Assembly: GCA_902494875.1 (NCBI GenBank)
Contig: CABUUO010000001.1
Span: 259,671-323,670 of the forward strand
Direction of reading: 5' to 3'
DNA from: an uncultured Pseudomonadota bacterium
GTDB taxonomy: Bacteria > Pseudomonadota > Alphaproteobacteria > RF32 > CAG-239
DNA length: 64,000 nucleotides
Shown in pieces: positions 1 through 8,038 of this stretch (positions are counted from its first letter, which is position 1; every line of letters starts with the position of its first letter). Position numbers and translations under genes: made by a program. The notes under the pieces are model-generated. The model ran no database searches and was not told the DNA's origin. It saw nothing but the letters and a program-made list of their open reading frames with translations.

Positions 1-3000
1 GCCCAGTCGGAAATCTGTTTTTGCCGTTCATCGGCCAGTTCGCCGGTTTTCAGGCGCATAATCTCTTCTTCCAGCATATGCTGATACAAGGCAATGCCCA
101 CTTCTTTGATATGGCCGGACTGTTCTTCGCCCAGAATGTTGCCGGAGCCGCGGATATCCATATCGTGACTGGCCAAAGAAAAACCAGCGCCCAGCGTATC
201 CAGCGCCTGCAAGATATTCAGCCGCCGCTCGGCAATCGGTTTTAAGGCCTTTTGTCTGGGAATGGTGAAATAGCAATAGCCGCGCAGTTTGCCGCGCCCT
301 ACCCGACCCTTAAGCTGATACAGCTGCGCCAGTCCGAACATATCCGAACGATAGACAATCATGGTATTGACGCTCGGCATATCAATGCCGGATTCAATAA
401 TCGTGGTTGAAAGCAGCAGATCGGCCTTGCCGTCGGCAAAATCGTTCATTACGTTTTCAAGCTGTTTGACCGGCATCTGTCCGTGAGCCACCAGAATTTT
501 TACGTCAGGCACCAGTTCGCGCAGTTCTTTTTCCACGCCGAAAATATCCGATACCCGCGGACAAACGAAAAAGGTCTGTCCGTGACGAAACTTCTCGCGA
601 TAAATGGCTTCCTTAATCATAACTTTGTCAAAAGGCATGACGAACGTTCTGGCCGCCAGGCGGTCAACCGGCGGCGTGGCGATAATGCTCAACTGTTTGA
701 CGCCGGTTAAAGACAATTGCAGCGTCCGAGGAATCGGCGTTGCCGTGAGGGTCAGCACATGGACGTCAGACTTGATGGCTTTCAGCTTTTCCTTGTGAGC
801 CACGCCGAAATGCTGTTCTTCATCAATAATCAGCAGCCCCAGATTGCAAAACTTAATGTCTTTTGAAAGCAGCGCGTGCGTGCCGATGACGATTTCGACC
901 GAACCGTCTTCCAGACCTTTTTTGGTTTGTTCGGCCTCTTTGGGCGTTACCAGGCGGGAGAGCATCTTAACCCTGACCGGAAAACCTTCCATCCGCTGCT
1001 TAAAGTTCATATAATGCTGGCGCGCCAACAGCGTGGTCGGCACAATCAGCGCCACCTGCGCTCCGCTGGACGCCACGGCAAATGCAGCCCGCAGCGCAAC
1101 CTCGGTTTTGCCGAACCCGACGTCGCCGCAGACCAGTCTGTCCATCGGCACGGACTGTCCGAGATCCTGCATAACATCGGCAATGGCGTTGAGCTGGTCA
1201 TCGGTTTCATTATAAGGAAAATGTGAACAAAATTCGTCATAAAGGCCTTGTGGCGGAATAAAGGCATCAGCTTTTTTGAGGTGCCGCTGCGCCGCAATCT
1301 GTATCAGTTTTTCGGCAATGTCGCGAATTTTCTGTTTAACCTTGGCCTTTTTGGCCTGCCAGGCCATGCCGCCCAGCGTATCAAGCTGGATGTTGTCATC
1401 CTCTATGCCGTAGCGGGACAAGACGTCAATGTTTTCAACCGGGACAAAAAGCTTGGCATCGTTGGCATACAAAATTTTGAGACAATCGTGCGGGGCACCG
1501 CCGGCGGTGATGTTTTCCAGCCCCAAGAACTTGCCGATACCATGTTCAATATGCACCACCAGTTCGCCGACGTTCAAGGAACCGACATCGGCAATAAAGT
1601 CTTTGGAAGAAGCCTTGCGGACAGTTTTGCGATGCTGGCGTTCGCCCAGAATATCCTGTTCGGAGATGAAGCACAAACCGTCGCCCCTGAAACCCTGACT
1701 CAGATTTAAAACCACCATAACGGTTTTGGAAAGATCCTTTTCCTGCGCTTCGTCCCAATTGTCGGCGAAGCTTAAATCTTTTATCTCATGTTCGGACATC
1801 AGCGAAAAGACACGGTCGCGCGACCCCTCGGAATAGCAGCATATCACCCGTTTCAGTTTTTGATTTTCCCGCAGGTAGGCCGCCAAATCCGTGTATACCT
1901 GCCCCAGATTGACATTTTTGGCATGGGCAAAGCTGCGGCCGGGCACGACCTCGGCATCAATAATCTCTTCGGTGTTTTCAATGCTCAAATTTGTAAATTT
2001 AACCGCCTGTCTTTTAGCGAGAATTTCATAAACCTGTTTTTCGTTCAGATACAAAAGCTCGGGCTTCACCGGACGATAGACATCCTGTTCGGCGGCGGAT
2101 TTTATGTTTAAGGCTTCAAGCCTGGCCTGATAATAGTCGGCAATGCCGTCGCATTTGGCTTTCAGCGCCTCGTCAAAACTGCGGCCGATGACAATGTCGG
2201 CAGAGGGCAGATAGGAAAACAGATCCGGCAGCGGGTCTTCGTAAAAAAACGGCAGCCAGTTTTCCATGCCCAAATGTTTTATTCCTTCGGAAATATCGGC
2301 ATAGATTTCATCGTCTTTGAACGCCGCGCCGAAAGCCTCACGATATTTGGAACGGAAAGAGCGGATGGTGTTTTCATCCAGCGCCACTTCGCCCATGACC
2401 TGAAAACTGTAATGGGTCAGCTCGCCGGTGGTGCGCTGGGTCATGGCGTCAAAGGTGCGAATACGCTCAACCTCGTCATCAAACAGGTCAATGCGCAGCG
2501 GCTCGTTGGTTCCGACCGGAAAAATGTCGATAATGTCGCCGCGCACCGCATATTCTCCGGGTTCTATCACCTGTTCCACGCGGTTGTAGCCGTTCAGCGC
2601 CGCATAATGAATAAAGTCGTTGAAGCTGAGTTTGCCGCCGACCTTTACCAGCCGCACCGAATTCAAAAATATTTTCTGCGGCGGCAGTTTCTGAATCAGG
2701 GAACCGATACTGGCGATAATCACCCGCGGCTTTTTAGGATTGGGGTTGGTTACAATCTCGGTCAGGGTCTCGACCCGCTGCGCCACGATATTGACGTTCG
2801 GCGAAACCCGGTCATAGGGCACCGTATCCCAGGCCGGAAACTTCAAAACATCCAGTTTGGGATTAAGATACCGCAATATGTCAGCCGTGCGTTCCAGCGA
2901 AACGCCGTCGCTTACCACATACAAAATTTCCTTGGACTTGCGGCTGAAGCGGTCAAGCAAAACCGCGTCATAGCCATCGGGCACCGAAGAGAGGGTCTTG

Positions 3001-3029
3001 TTTTTCAGTTTGTTGAGATCGTACTGCAT
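1..3029 (-). CDS. mfd: Transcription-repair coupling factor Mfd (3' end outside window)
   Basis: An open frame runs from an ATG at 3029 to the window edge without a stop. About 1009 codons are present, against roughly 1150 in the family, so the C-terminal regulatory part is missing. Mfd is a DNA translocase that displaces RNA polymerase stalled at lesions and recruits UvrA. Visible are a UvrB-like N-terminal half, Walker A GDVGFGKTEVA (Lys about residue 641), motif II DEEQHFGVAHK (from about residue 736), and, near the edge, DMDIRGSGNILGEEQSGHI followed by KEVGIALYQ, which is diagnostic of Mfd. The gene is divergent from recG across an 87-bp gap. The start fits the family N-terminus. Confidence 0.96.
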   Translation of the reverse strand, partial: MQYDLNKLKNKTLSSVPDGYDAVLLDRFSRKSKEILYVVSDGVSLERTADILRYLNPKLDVLKFPAWDTVPYDRVSPNVNIVAQRVETLTEIVTNPNPKKPRVIIASIGSLIQKLPPQKIFLNSVRLVKVGGKLSFNDFIHYAALNGYNRVEQVIEPGEYAVRGDIIDIFPVGTNEPLRIDLFDDEVERIRTFDAMTQRTTGELTHYSFQVMGEVALDENTIRSFRSKYREAFGAAFKDDEIYADISEGIKHLGMENWLPFFYEDPLPDLFSYLPSADIVIGRSFDEALKAKCDGIADYYQARLEALNIKSAAEQDVYRPVKPELLYLNEKQVYEILAKRQAVKFTNLSIENTEEIIDAEVVPGRSFAHAKNVNLGQVYTDLAAYLRENQKLKRVICCYSEGSRDRVFSLMSEHEIKDLSFADNWDEAQEKDLSKTVMVVLNLSQGFRGDGLCFISEQDILGERQHRKTVRKASSKDFIADVGSLNVGELVVHIEHGIGKFLGLENITAGGAPHDCLKILYANDAKLFVPVENIDVLSRYGIEDDNIQLDTLGGMAWQAKKAKVKQKIRDIAEKLIQIAAQRHLKKADAFIPPQGLYDEFCSHFPYNETDDQLNAIADVMQDLGQSVPMDRLVCGDVGFGKTEVALRAAFAVASSGAQVALIVPTTLLARQHYMNFKQRMEGFPVRVKMLSRLVTPKEAEQTKKGLEDGSVEIVIGTHALLSKDIKFCNLGLLIIDEEQHFGVAHKEKLKAIKSDVHVLTLTATPIPRTLQLSLTGVKQLSIIATPPVDRLAARTFVMPFDKVMIKEAIYREKFRHGQTFFVCPRVSDIFGVEKELRELVPDVKILVAHGQMPVKQLENVMNDFADGKADLLLSTTIIESGIDMPSVNTMIVYRSDMFGLAQLYQLKGRVGRGKLRGYCYFTIPRQKALKPIAERRLNILQALDTLGAGFSLASHDMDIRGSGNILGEEQSGHIKEVGIALYQHMLEEEIMRLKTGELADERQKQISDW

Positions 3030-3045
3030 TATTATAATTCAATCG

Positions 3046-3073
3046 TTTACTTATGAAATAAAATATATACAAT
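3046..3073 (+). promoter_or_regulatory. Candidate sigma70 promoter for recG
   Basis: TTTACT (3046-3051), 16-bp spacer, TACAAT (3068-3073), in the AT-rich 87-bp gap between mfd and recG. A start site near 3080 would leave a leader of about 37 nt. Found by eye only. Confidence 0.4.
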
Positions 3074-3116
3074 ATAGAGGTGATAGCAACTGTTTTTTAT
3101 GGTATGCAGGGTATAA

Positions 3117-5198
3117 ATGAGGCCGGAAATATTGTTCCCGCTGTTTGCGGACATTACCACTATCGGCGGTTTGGGCGAAAAAAGCGCCAAACTGCTGCAA
3201 AACCTCGGCATAGGCAAAGTCATCGACCTGATCTGGCATCTGCCCGCCGGCCTGATTGACCGCACTTACACCCCAAAACTGGCCGAAGCCAGAACCGGCG
3301 TTATCGCCACGGTCAAAGTCCGGATTGTCGAGCATATTGCTCCGGCCAGAAAAGCGCAGCCTTACAAAGTGATTGTCGAAGACGGCTCCGACCAGATGAC
3401 CATAAGTTTTTTCAAAGCCTATCCGGAATCTATCCGCAAAAATCTCCCGGTCGGCGAAATCCGCATTGTCAGCGGCAAAATTGAACGCTTCAACAATATG
3501 CTGCAAATGAGTCACCCCGACTATATCGTCAAAGAGAACGAAGCGGCGCAAATTGCCGGCATTGAGCCGGTTTATCCGCTGACGGCGGGCATTTCCAACA
3601 AAATGCTCAACAAATGGATTAAACAGGCGTTGCTGCGGCTGCCTCATCTTCCCGAATGGCAGGATCCAAAATTTCTGACCGCGGAATCTTTTCCAGATTT
3701 TTACACGGCGGCGGAACTTGCCCACCGCCCTCGCCGGCCGGGAGACCTGGACCCCAATGCACCGGAACGCCGGCGCCTGGCTTATGATGAACTGCTTGCC
3801 AATCAGCTGGCGCTGGCAATCGTCCGGCAAAAGGTAAAAAAACAGCCGGGGCGCGAGCTCAAAGGCAACGGCCTGCTGCGCAAAAAAACATTGGACAAGC
3901 TGCCTTTTAAACTGACGGAAGCTCAGGAAAGGGTTTTGAAAGAAATTTTTGCCGACCAGGCCGCACCCTGCCGGATGCTGCGCCTGTTGCAGGGAGATGT
4001 GGGCAGCGGCAAAACGATTGTCGCCTTTTTATCCATGCTCAACGCCGTTGAATGCGGCGCACAGGCCGCCATTATGGCGCCGACCGAGATTCTGGCCAAA
4101 CAACATTTGGAAACCATTGCCCCGCTATGTGAGGAAATCGGCATTTGCTGCGAGCTTTTAACCGGACGCACCAAAGGCAAAAAACGCGTCCAAATTCTGG
4201 AAGACCTGGCCTCTGGCAAAACAGACATCATCATCGGCACCCATGCCCTGTTTCAGGAAAACGTGGTATTCAAAGACCTGGCTTATGCGGTCATCGACGA
4301 ACAGCACCGCTTCGGCGTGCATCAGCGCCTCAACCTCTCCAACAAAGGAAACAAAGCCGACATTCTGGTTATGACCGCCACGCCCATTCCGCGCACATTG
4401 GTATTAACCGCATACGGCGATATGGAATATTCCAAAATAGATCAGGTTCCCGCCGGCCGCAAGCCGGTTGACACCCGCGTTATGCCGGTTGAAAAAATCG
4501 GCGAAATCGTTGCCGCTCTGCAAAGGAAAATTAAAGACGGCGCAAGGGCTTATTGGGTTTGTCCGCTGGTCGAAGAATCGGAAAAAATAGATTTGGCCGC
4601 CGCCGAAGAACGTTTTGAAAGCCTTAAACACTATTTTGGCGCCGAGGTCGGAATGGTACACGGCAAAATGAAAGAAGCCGAAAAAGACGCCGTTATGGAA
4701 CGTTTTAAAAAAGGAGAAATCAAACTCCTGGTCGCCACCACCGTCATTGAAGTCGGCGTCAACGTTCCCGAGGCGACAATTATGGTCATTGAACACGCCG
4801 AACGTTTCGGCCTCGCACAGCTTCATCAGCTGCGCGGACGCATTAAGCGCGGCTATCAGGCTTCCACCTGCATTTTATTGTATTCTTATCCCTTGAGCGA
4901 ACATTCGCGCGCAAGATTGAACATTATGAAAGAAACCGAGGACGGCTTCCGCATCGCCGAAGAAGATCTTGAACTCCGCGGCGGCGGCGAAATGCTCGGC
5001 ACCCGGCAAAGCGGCTTTGCCGAATTCCGGCTGGCGGATCTTTCCGTCCACAAAAATCTGCTGCTGACGGCTTCCAAAGACGCCAAACTGATTATGGAAC
5101 TTGACCCCGACCTTACTTCCGAACGGGGACAGGCTCTGCGCACGCTCCTCTACCTTTTTGAACGCGACAATGCCGTCAAAACCTATCTTGCCGGCTAA
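3117..5198 (+). CDS. recG: ATP-dependent DNA helicase RecG
   Basis: 693 aa, normal RecG length. RecG remodels stalled forks and branch-migrates Holliday junctions. Visible are a wedge/OB region (about residues 60-160), Walker A GDVGSGKT (Lys299), the RecG-type motif II DEQHRFGVHQR (Asp394), motif III MTATPIPRTL, and motifs V/VI in TTVIEVGVNVPEATIMVIE and QLRGRIKRG. The RecG-specific C-terminal stretch LRGGGEMLGTRQSGFAEF is intact. The start at 3117 matches the family N-terminus, although the ribosome binding site (GCAGGGTATAA) is only moderate. A copy of the dispersed repeat begins directly after the stop. Confidence 0.97.
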   Translation: MRPEILFPLFADITTIGGLGEKSAKLLQNLGIGKVIDLIWHLPAGLIDRTYTPKLAEARTGVIATVKVRIVEHIAPARKAQPYKVIVEDGSDQMTISFFKAYPESIRKNLPVGEIRIVSGKIERFNNMLQMSHPDYIVKENEAAQIAGIEPVYPLTAGISNKMLNKWIKQALLRLPHLPEWQDPKFLTAESFPDFYTAAELAHRPRRPGDLDPNAPERRRLAYDELLANQLALAIVRQKVKKQPGRELKGNGLLRKKTLDKLPFKLTEAQERVLKEIFADQAAPCRMLRLLQGDVGSGKTIVAFLSMLNAVECGAQAAIMAPTEILAKQHLETIAPLCEEIGICCELLTGRTKGKKRVQILEDLASGKTDIIIGTHALFQENVVFKDLAYAVIDEQHRFGVHQRLNLSNKGNKADILVMTATPIPRTLVLTAYGDMEYSKIDQVPAGRKPVDTRVMPVEKIGEIVAALQRKIKDGARAYWVCPLVEESEKIDLAAAEERFESLKHYFGAEVGMVHGKMKEAEKDAVMERFKKGEIKLLVATTVIEVGVNVPEATIMVIEHAERFGLAQLHQLRGRIKRGYQASTCILLYSYPLSEHSRARLNIMKETEDGFRIAEEDLELRGGGEMLGTRQSGFAEFRLADLSVHKNLLLTASKDAKLIMELDPDLTSERGQALRTLLYLFERDNAVKTYLAG

Positions 5199-5354
5199 CC
5201 GGGCAGCGCCCGGCGGCAATGGTTGGCTGTTTCACGGTCTCCGTTGTCGGCACATTAATATGCGCCGCGCGCCCGCGTCTGGTCAGCCTGAGCCTGCCGA
5301 AGGGTCTCAGCAATGTAATAAGGCTGAGATGTTTCGCTACGCTCAACATGACAT
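5199..5354. repeat. Dispersed composite palindromic repeat, copy 1
   Basis: Begins with the hairpin CCGGGC/GCCCGG just after the recG stop. It continues with a GC-rich module containing TGCGCCGCGCGCCC and ends with an inverted repeat: CTGAGCCTGCCGAAGGGTCTCAGC, a short AT loop, then GCTGAGATGTTTCGCTACGCTC and ACATGAC. Related copies lie at 38036, 47402 and 49331, always outside genes. Short frames crossing it are repeat-derived. Confidence 0.8.
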
Positions 5355-5457
5355 TAATACACCGGCATAACAATAAAGAATGACACAAAAAAAGGGGCGT
5401 GATTCGCATCAGGCCCCTCTCAAAAAAATGAAAAAAATTAGTCTTATTGTTAAGAAA

Positions 5458-5877
5458 TTAATCTACAACTTCTTCCAGGATTCCGTCACCAACCATTTTG
5501 GCTGTACGGTATCCGACCAAGACTTCCTGACCCTCCTTAATCTCCCGCAGCCATAAGCGGCGGTCGGTCACATAAGGTTTGGCGCCTTGGTACATCGGCA
5601 AAATGATTGCCAGATATGCCTGACTTTCCGTATTAATTTCGGCAATCCAAGAAGGTTTTCCCCACTTGCTCTCGCCTTCGGAAATAACGCGTATCCACAC
5701 AGCTCTCGGCTTCTGTTTCAAAAGGGTGGTTCCCCTTTTGCGAAAAAGATGGTTCAAAACAAAAAAATCGGTCTTATTTTCTGCCGACATATGCTTCTTC
5801 AGAGCGGCCTTGAGTCCTTTTCTCATTTTGCCCAACATGCGGTCTGCATCCTGGCGCAGTATATTTCTTTTAGTCAT
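5458..5877 (-). CDS. Hypothetical protein
   Basis: 139 aa, not recognised. The N-terminal third is strongly basic (RKGLKAALKKHMSAENK). The rest looks like a small alpha/beta fold, with VWIRVISEGESKWGKPSWIAE and a closing acidic EEVVD. No signal peptide or membrane segment. It starts 5 bp after the stop of the 338-aa gene upstream, so the two are probably co-transcribed and perhaps translationally coupled; no clear ribosome binding site is visible. Confidence 0.6.
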   Translation of the reverse strand: MTKRNILRQDADRMLGKMRKGLKAALKKHMSAENKTDFFVLNHLFRKRGTTLLKQKPRAVWIRVISEGESKWGKPSWIAEINTESQAYLAIILPMYQGAKPYVTDRRLWLREIKEGQEVLVGYRTAKMVGDGILEEVVD

Positions 5878-5882
5878 TTTTT

Positions 5883-6899
5883 TTAGAATTTAGATGTCCA
5901 ACCTTCGTTTGTCAGTTTCACCGGATTGCCGTCATTGGCAAACTGTGTGCCGACGGAAACTCTCAATACCGTTTTATCGATGTTCACGTTGAATTCGGTA
6001 ATGAGTCCAATGCGCGCATCAATCAGTAAGACAGCCGGCGGCGTAGCGCTGCGGTTTTCCCCGATGATATAGGAAAAATCGATATGGCAGCACATAACGG
6101 GCACCATATCCAGCAGTTGATAGTTCGCTTCATACTGCTGTTTTTGATCCTCCGGAAGGTTGTCAAATACTTCCTTAGCCTCTTCTCTGGTCATAAATTC
6201 GCTCTCATTGTCTGCCGGGCGAAATTTACGGCCGTTAAAGAAATAATTTTTGTAACCGTGCATTTCCTTGTTGCGGATACGGGCGCCTTCCGTAATCAGT
6301 TTATATTCACTGAGAGGCAAACCCATTGTCCGTACGGCGGAAGTGGCAACGTCCACAAAAATTCCGAAGACCCGGTTTTTGTCTTTTTTCAGCTCAAGGA
6401 CAAAATTGAGCGAACCAAGAGCCAAACAGGGTTTGAGCGTTCTTTGTTCCGGTTCCAGCTGATGATATTGACGGCGGACGGAACTTTCATAAGTCATGGC
6501 CATAAAGCCGTTGACAACAATTCCGGCACGTTCGGCATCGGCACAGAGTTTCGGCGTTTCATCCATGCTCAAAAGCATTTCCAAACCGTTTTCCGTCTCA
6601 ATAATTTCGGACGAAACCAGATTGTTGTTATATCTTCCTTTTGCCACAGCGGGAAGGTACGTTCCCTCTTCTCCAGCCAAAAGCATCTGATTGGCCAAAG
6701 GCGAGTAGATGAGATATCTGGTGTCAAGCCCTTTTATCGCTTCCAATGTCACACCGGGAAGATAATCTTTCTTGGCAACATTGAAAATCAACGATAATCT
6801 AGGCTGAGAGAGTTCGTAACCCTGCAATTCTCCGGCGAAGATGTTGGCCATTTCATTGGCGGTATCTTCTAAATTCAGTAAAAAACTTTGTCTTTCCAT
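5883..6899 (-). CDS. Hypothetical protein
   Basis: 338 aa, not recognised. Predicted soluble, with no signal peptide, membrane helix or known catalytic motif. An LNLEDTANEMANIF helix near the N-terminus is followed by mixed alpha/beta sequence. It heads a two-gene unit with the 139-aa gene at 5458 and has its own promoter at 6971-6999, isolated from the upstream 226-aa gene by a strong terminator. Base composition matches the chromosomal background. Confidence 0.7.
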   Translation of the reverse strand: MERQSFLLNLEDTANEMANIFAGELQGYELSQPRLSLIFNVAKKDYLPGVTLEAIKGLDTRYLIYSPLANQMLLAGEEGTYLPAVAKGRYNNNLVSSEIIETENGLEMLLSMDETPKLCADAERAGIVVNGFMAMTYESSVRRQYHQLEPEQRTLKPCLALGSLNFVLELKKDKNRVFGIFVDVATSAVRTMGLPLSEYKLITEGARIRNKEMHGYKNYFFNGRKFRPADNESEFMTREEAKEVFDNLPEDQKQQYEANYQLLDMVPVMCCHIDFSYIIGENRSATPPAVLLIDARIGLITEFNVNIDKTVLRVSVGTQFANDGNPVKLTNEGWTSKF

Positions 6900-6970
6900 T
6901 TTTTTTATATTTTTGGAGTTAATAATATTTTTTATAATTCTCGTAATATACTAATTGATTTTCGGGCTAT

Positions 6971-6999
6971 AAAATATCAAGTTTTTAGACAAAAGTCAA
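6971..6999 (-). promoter_or_regulatory. Sigma70-type promoter for the 338-aa gene
   Basis: On the minus strand, TTGACT (6999-6994), 17-bp spacer, TATTTT (6976-6971). It lies directly downstream of the terminator of the preceding gene and leaves an AT-rich leader of about 65 nt. Confidence 0.55.
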
Positions 7000-7000
7000 C

Positions 7001-7037
7001 AAAAAAAACAGAAGAACTTTTACAAATTCTTCTGTTT
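7001..7037 (-). terminator. Intrinsic terminator of the 226-aa gene
   Basis: An 11-bp perfect stem, AAACAGAAGAA/TTCTTCTGTTT, with a 10-nt loop and a following U run on the minus strand (A tract 7001-7005 on plus). It sits 17 bp after the stop at 7054. Confidence 0.8.
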
Positions 7038-7053
7038 CCTTTTGTCTCAGAGA

Positions 7054-7734
7054 TCAGACATTCTCCTGTTTGAAGCCGGTTTTGGTAATCAAAATCCGGG
7101 TGCCGGCGATTTCAATATGGTCACCGGACTTTGCATTGCGCATCTTCTGCCAGTTTTCATACTGATATGTCCGGCAGACAAGTTTTCCGCTCAGGGCATA
7201 AACAACCAAAATCTCAACATCTGAAGAGTATGACGAACGACAATAGCCGACCACATAAAGCGGCGTCTGGTTGCAAAAAGCCGGCAAAAGCCGATTGAAA
7301 AAAGTGAATCGCGGTGCTTCTCCCCGCTGCATAAACTTCTTTTTGTTTTTTGCCCAGACCGCTTCTGCTTCTCTCAGCTTCAGCATCTCTTGTCTGGCCG
7401 TAATCTTAAAAGACCCGTTGCTAAAATGAAAATCTAAAGCTCCTTTGCCAAAATGCTGCCCGTTTTGGAACAAAACTACCGTCTCGCTTTTGACGATATC
7501 CGAACGGAGAACTCCGGTCTGAACCGCAACATATAAAACGATACTGCTTTCCGGCTGATGTACGGACTTGTGCTGACTGACAATCCAAACCGGAACACTT
7601 TTCAAAACGGCGGCCTGAGGCATTGATTTAAATCTCGATAAAATGCGACGTCTGTCTTCAGGCAAAGCTGACAAACCTTCTCGGGCAATACTAACGGCGG
7701 TAGACGCTTTAGTGCAATATTCTGCTTTTTTCAT
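7054..7734 (-). CDS. Hypothetical protein
   Basis: 226 aa, not recognised. N-terminus MKKAEYCTKASTAVSI, with no cleavable signal. It is rich in beta strands, with segments such as VPVWIVSQHKSVHQPESS and LYVVGYCRSSYSSDVEILVV. No catalytic motif is evident. It is monocistronic, with promoter at 7781-7810 and terminator at 7001-7037. It is next to, but not coupled with, the 5458-6899 pair. Confidence 0.65.
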   Translation of the reverse strand: MKKAEYCTKASTAVSIAREGLSALPEDRRRILSRFKSMPQAAVLKSVPVWIVSQHKSVHQPESSIVLYVAVQTGVLRSDIVKSETVVLFQNGQHFGKGALDFHFSNGSFKITARQEMLKLREAEAVWAKNKKKFMQRGEAPRFTFFNRLLPAFCNQTPLYVVGYCRSSYSSDVEILVVYALSGKLVCRTYQYENWQKMRNAKSGDHIEIAGTRILITKTGFKQENV

Positions 7735-7780
7735 AAAATAATTTTTTAATTGTTAATAAAATAAGTTAATTGCGGCTGCA

Positions 7781-7810
7781 ACTATAAACCTCTCCGTTGA
7801 CAGAAGTCAA
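7781..7810 (-). promoter_or_regulatory. Sigma70-type promoter for the 226-aa gene
   Basis: On the minus strand, TTGACT (7810-7805), 18-bp spacer, TATAGT (7786-7781). It is back to back with the candidate promoter of the RNA helicase at 7824. Confidence 0.5.
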
Positions 7811-7823
7811 TATAAAATAATGC

Positions 7824-7851
7824 TTGCAAGATATAAGAAAGCGTATATAGT
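7824..7851 (+). promoter_or_regulatory. Candidate promoter for the DEAD-box helicase
   Basis: TTGCAA (7824-7829), 16-bp spacer, TATAGT (7846-7851). If used, the transcript carries a 5' leader of about 180 nt before the start codon at 8039. The assignment is by eye and the -35 is weak. Confidence 0.35.
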
Positions 7852-7887
7852 GGCCGCAGAGATTCTTGCAGCTCTTCATGTTTGTTG

Positions 7888-7973
7888 GCGGATTGCTATC
7901 CGCAATTTTAAGATTTTTCAATATCTTTCAACTTTTTGTTAGAGTTGCTTCTTAACTTTTTATGTTAAGAAGC
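7888..7973 (+). promoter_or_regulatory. Structured 5' leader of the DEAD-box helicase
   Basis: Two hairpins lie in the 300-bp gap ahead of the helicase: GCGGAT-TGCT-ATCCGC (7888-7903), and a perfect 10-bp stem GCTTCTTAAC/GTTAAGAAGC with a 7-nt U-rich loop (7947-7973). The second is not followed by a U run, so it is not a terminator. It lies about 65 nt before the ATG. Long folded leaders are common on bacterial RNA helicase and cold-shock genes; a role here is inferred. Confidence 0.45.
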
Positions 7974-8038
7974 GGAGAAAACTCGCGGTTGTAAAATGTT
8001 TTGCCGCCGGAATTAAACATATAATTTGAAAGAAAAAA

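Noticed and set aside
2274..3056. 260-codon plus-strand frame opposite mfd, and similar frames at 876-1709
   Set aside because: Antisense shadows of the mfd reading frame; no ribosome binding site and no protein-like pattern, while the minus-strand frame is clearly Mfd.
5101..5409. Short frames crossing repeat copy 1, and equivalents at copies 2 and 3
   Set aside because: The translations are repeat-derived and similar to one another only because the repeat is shared.
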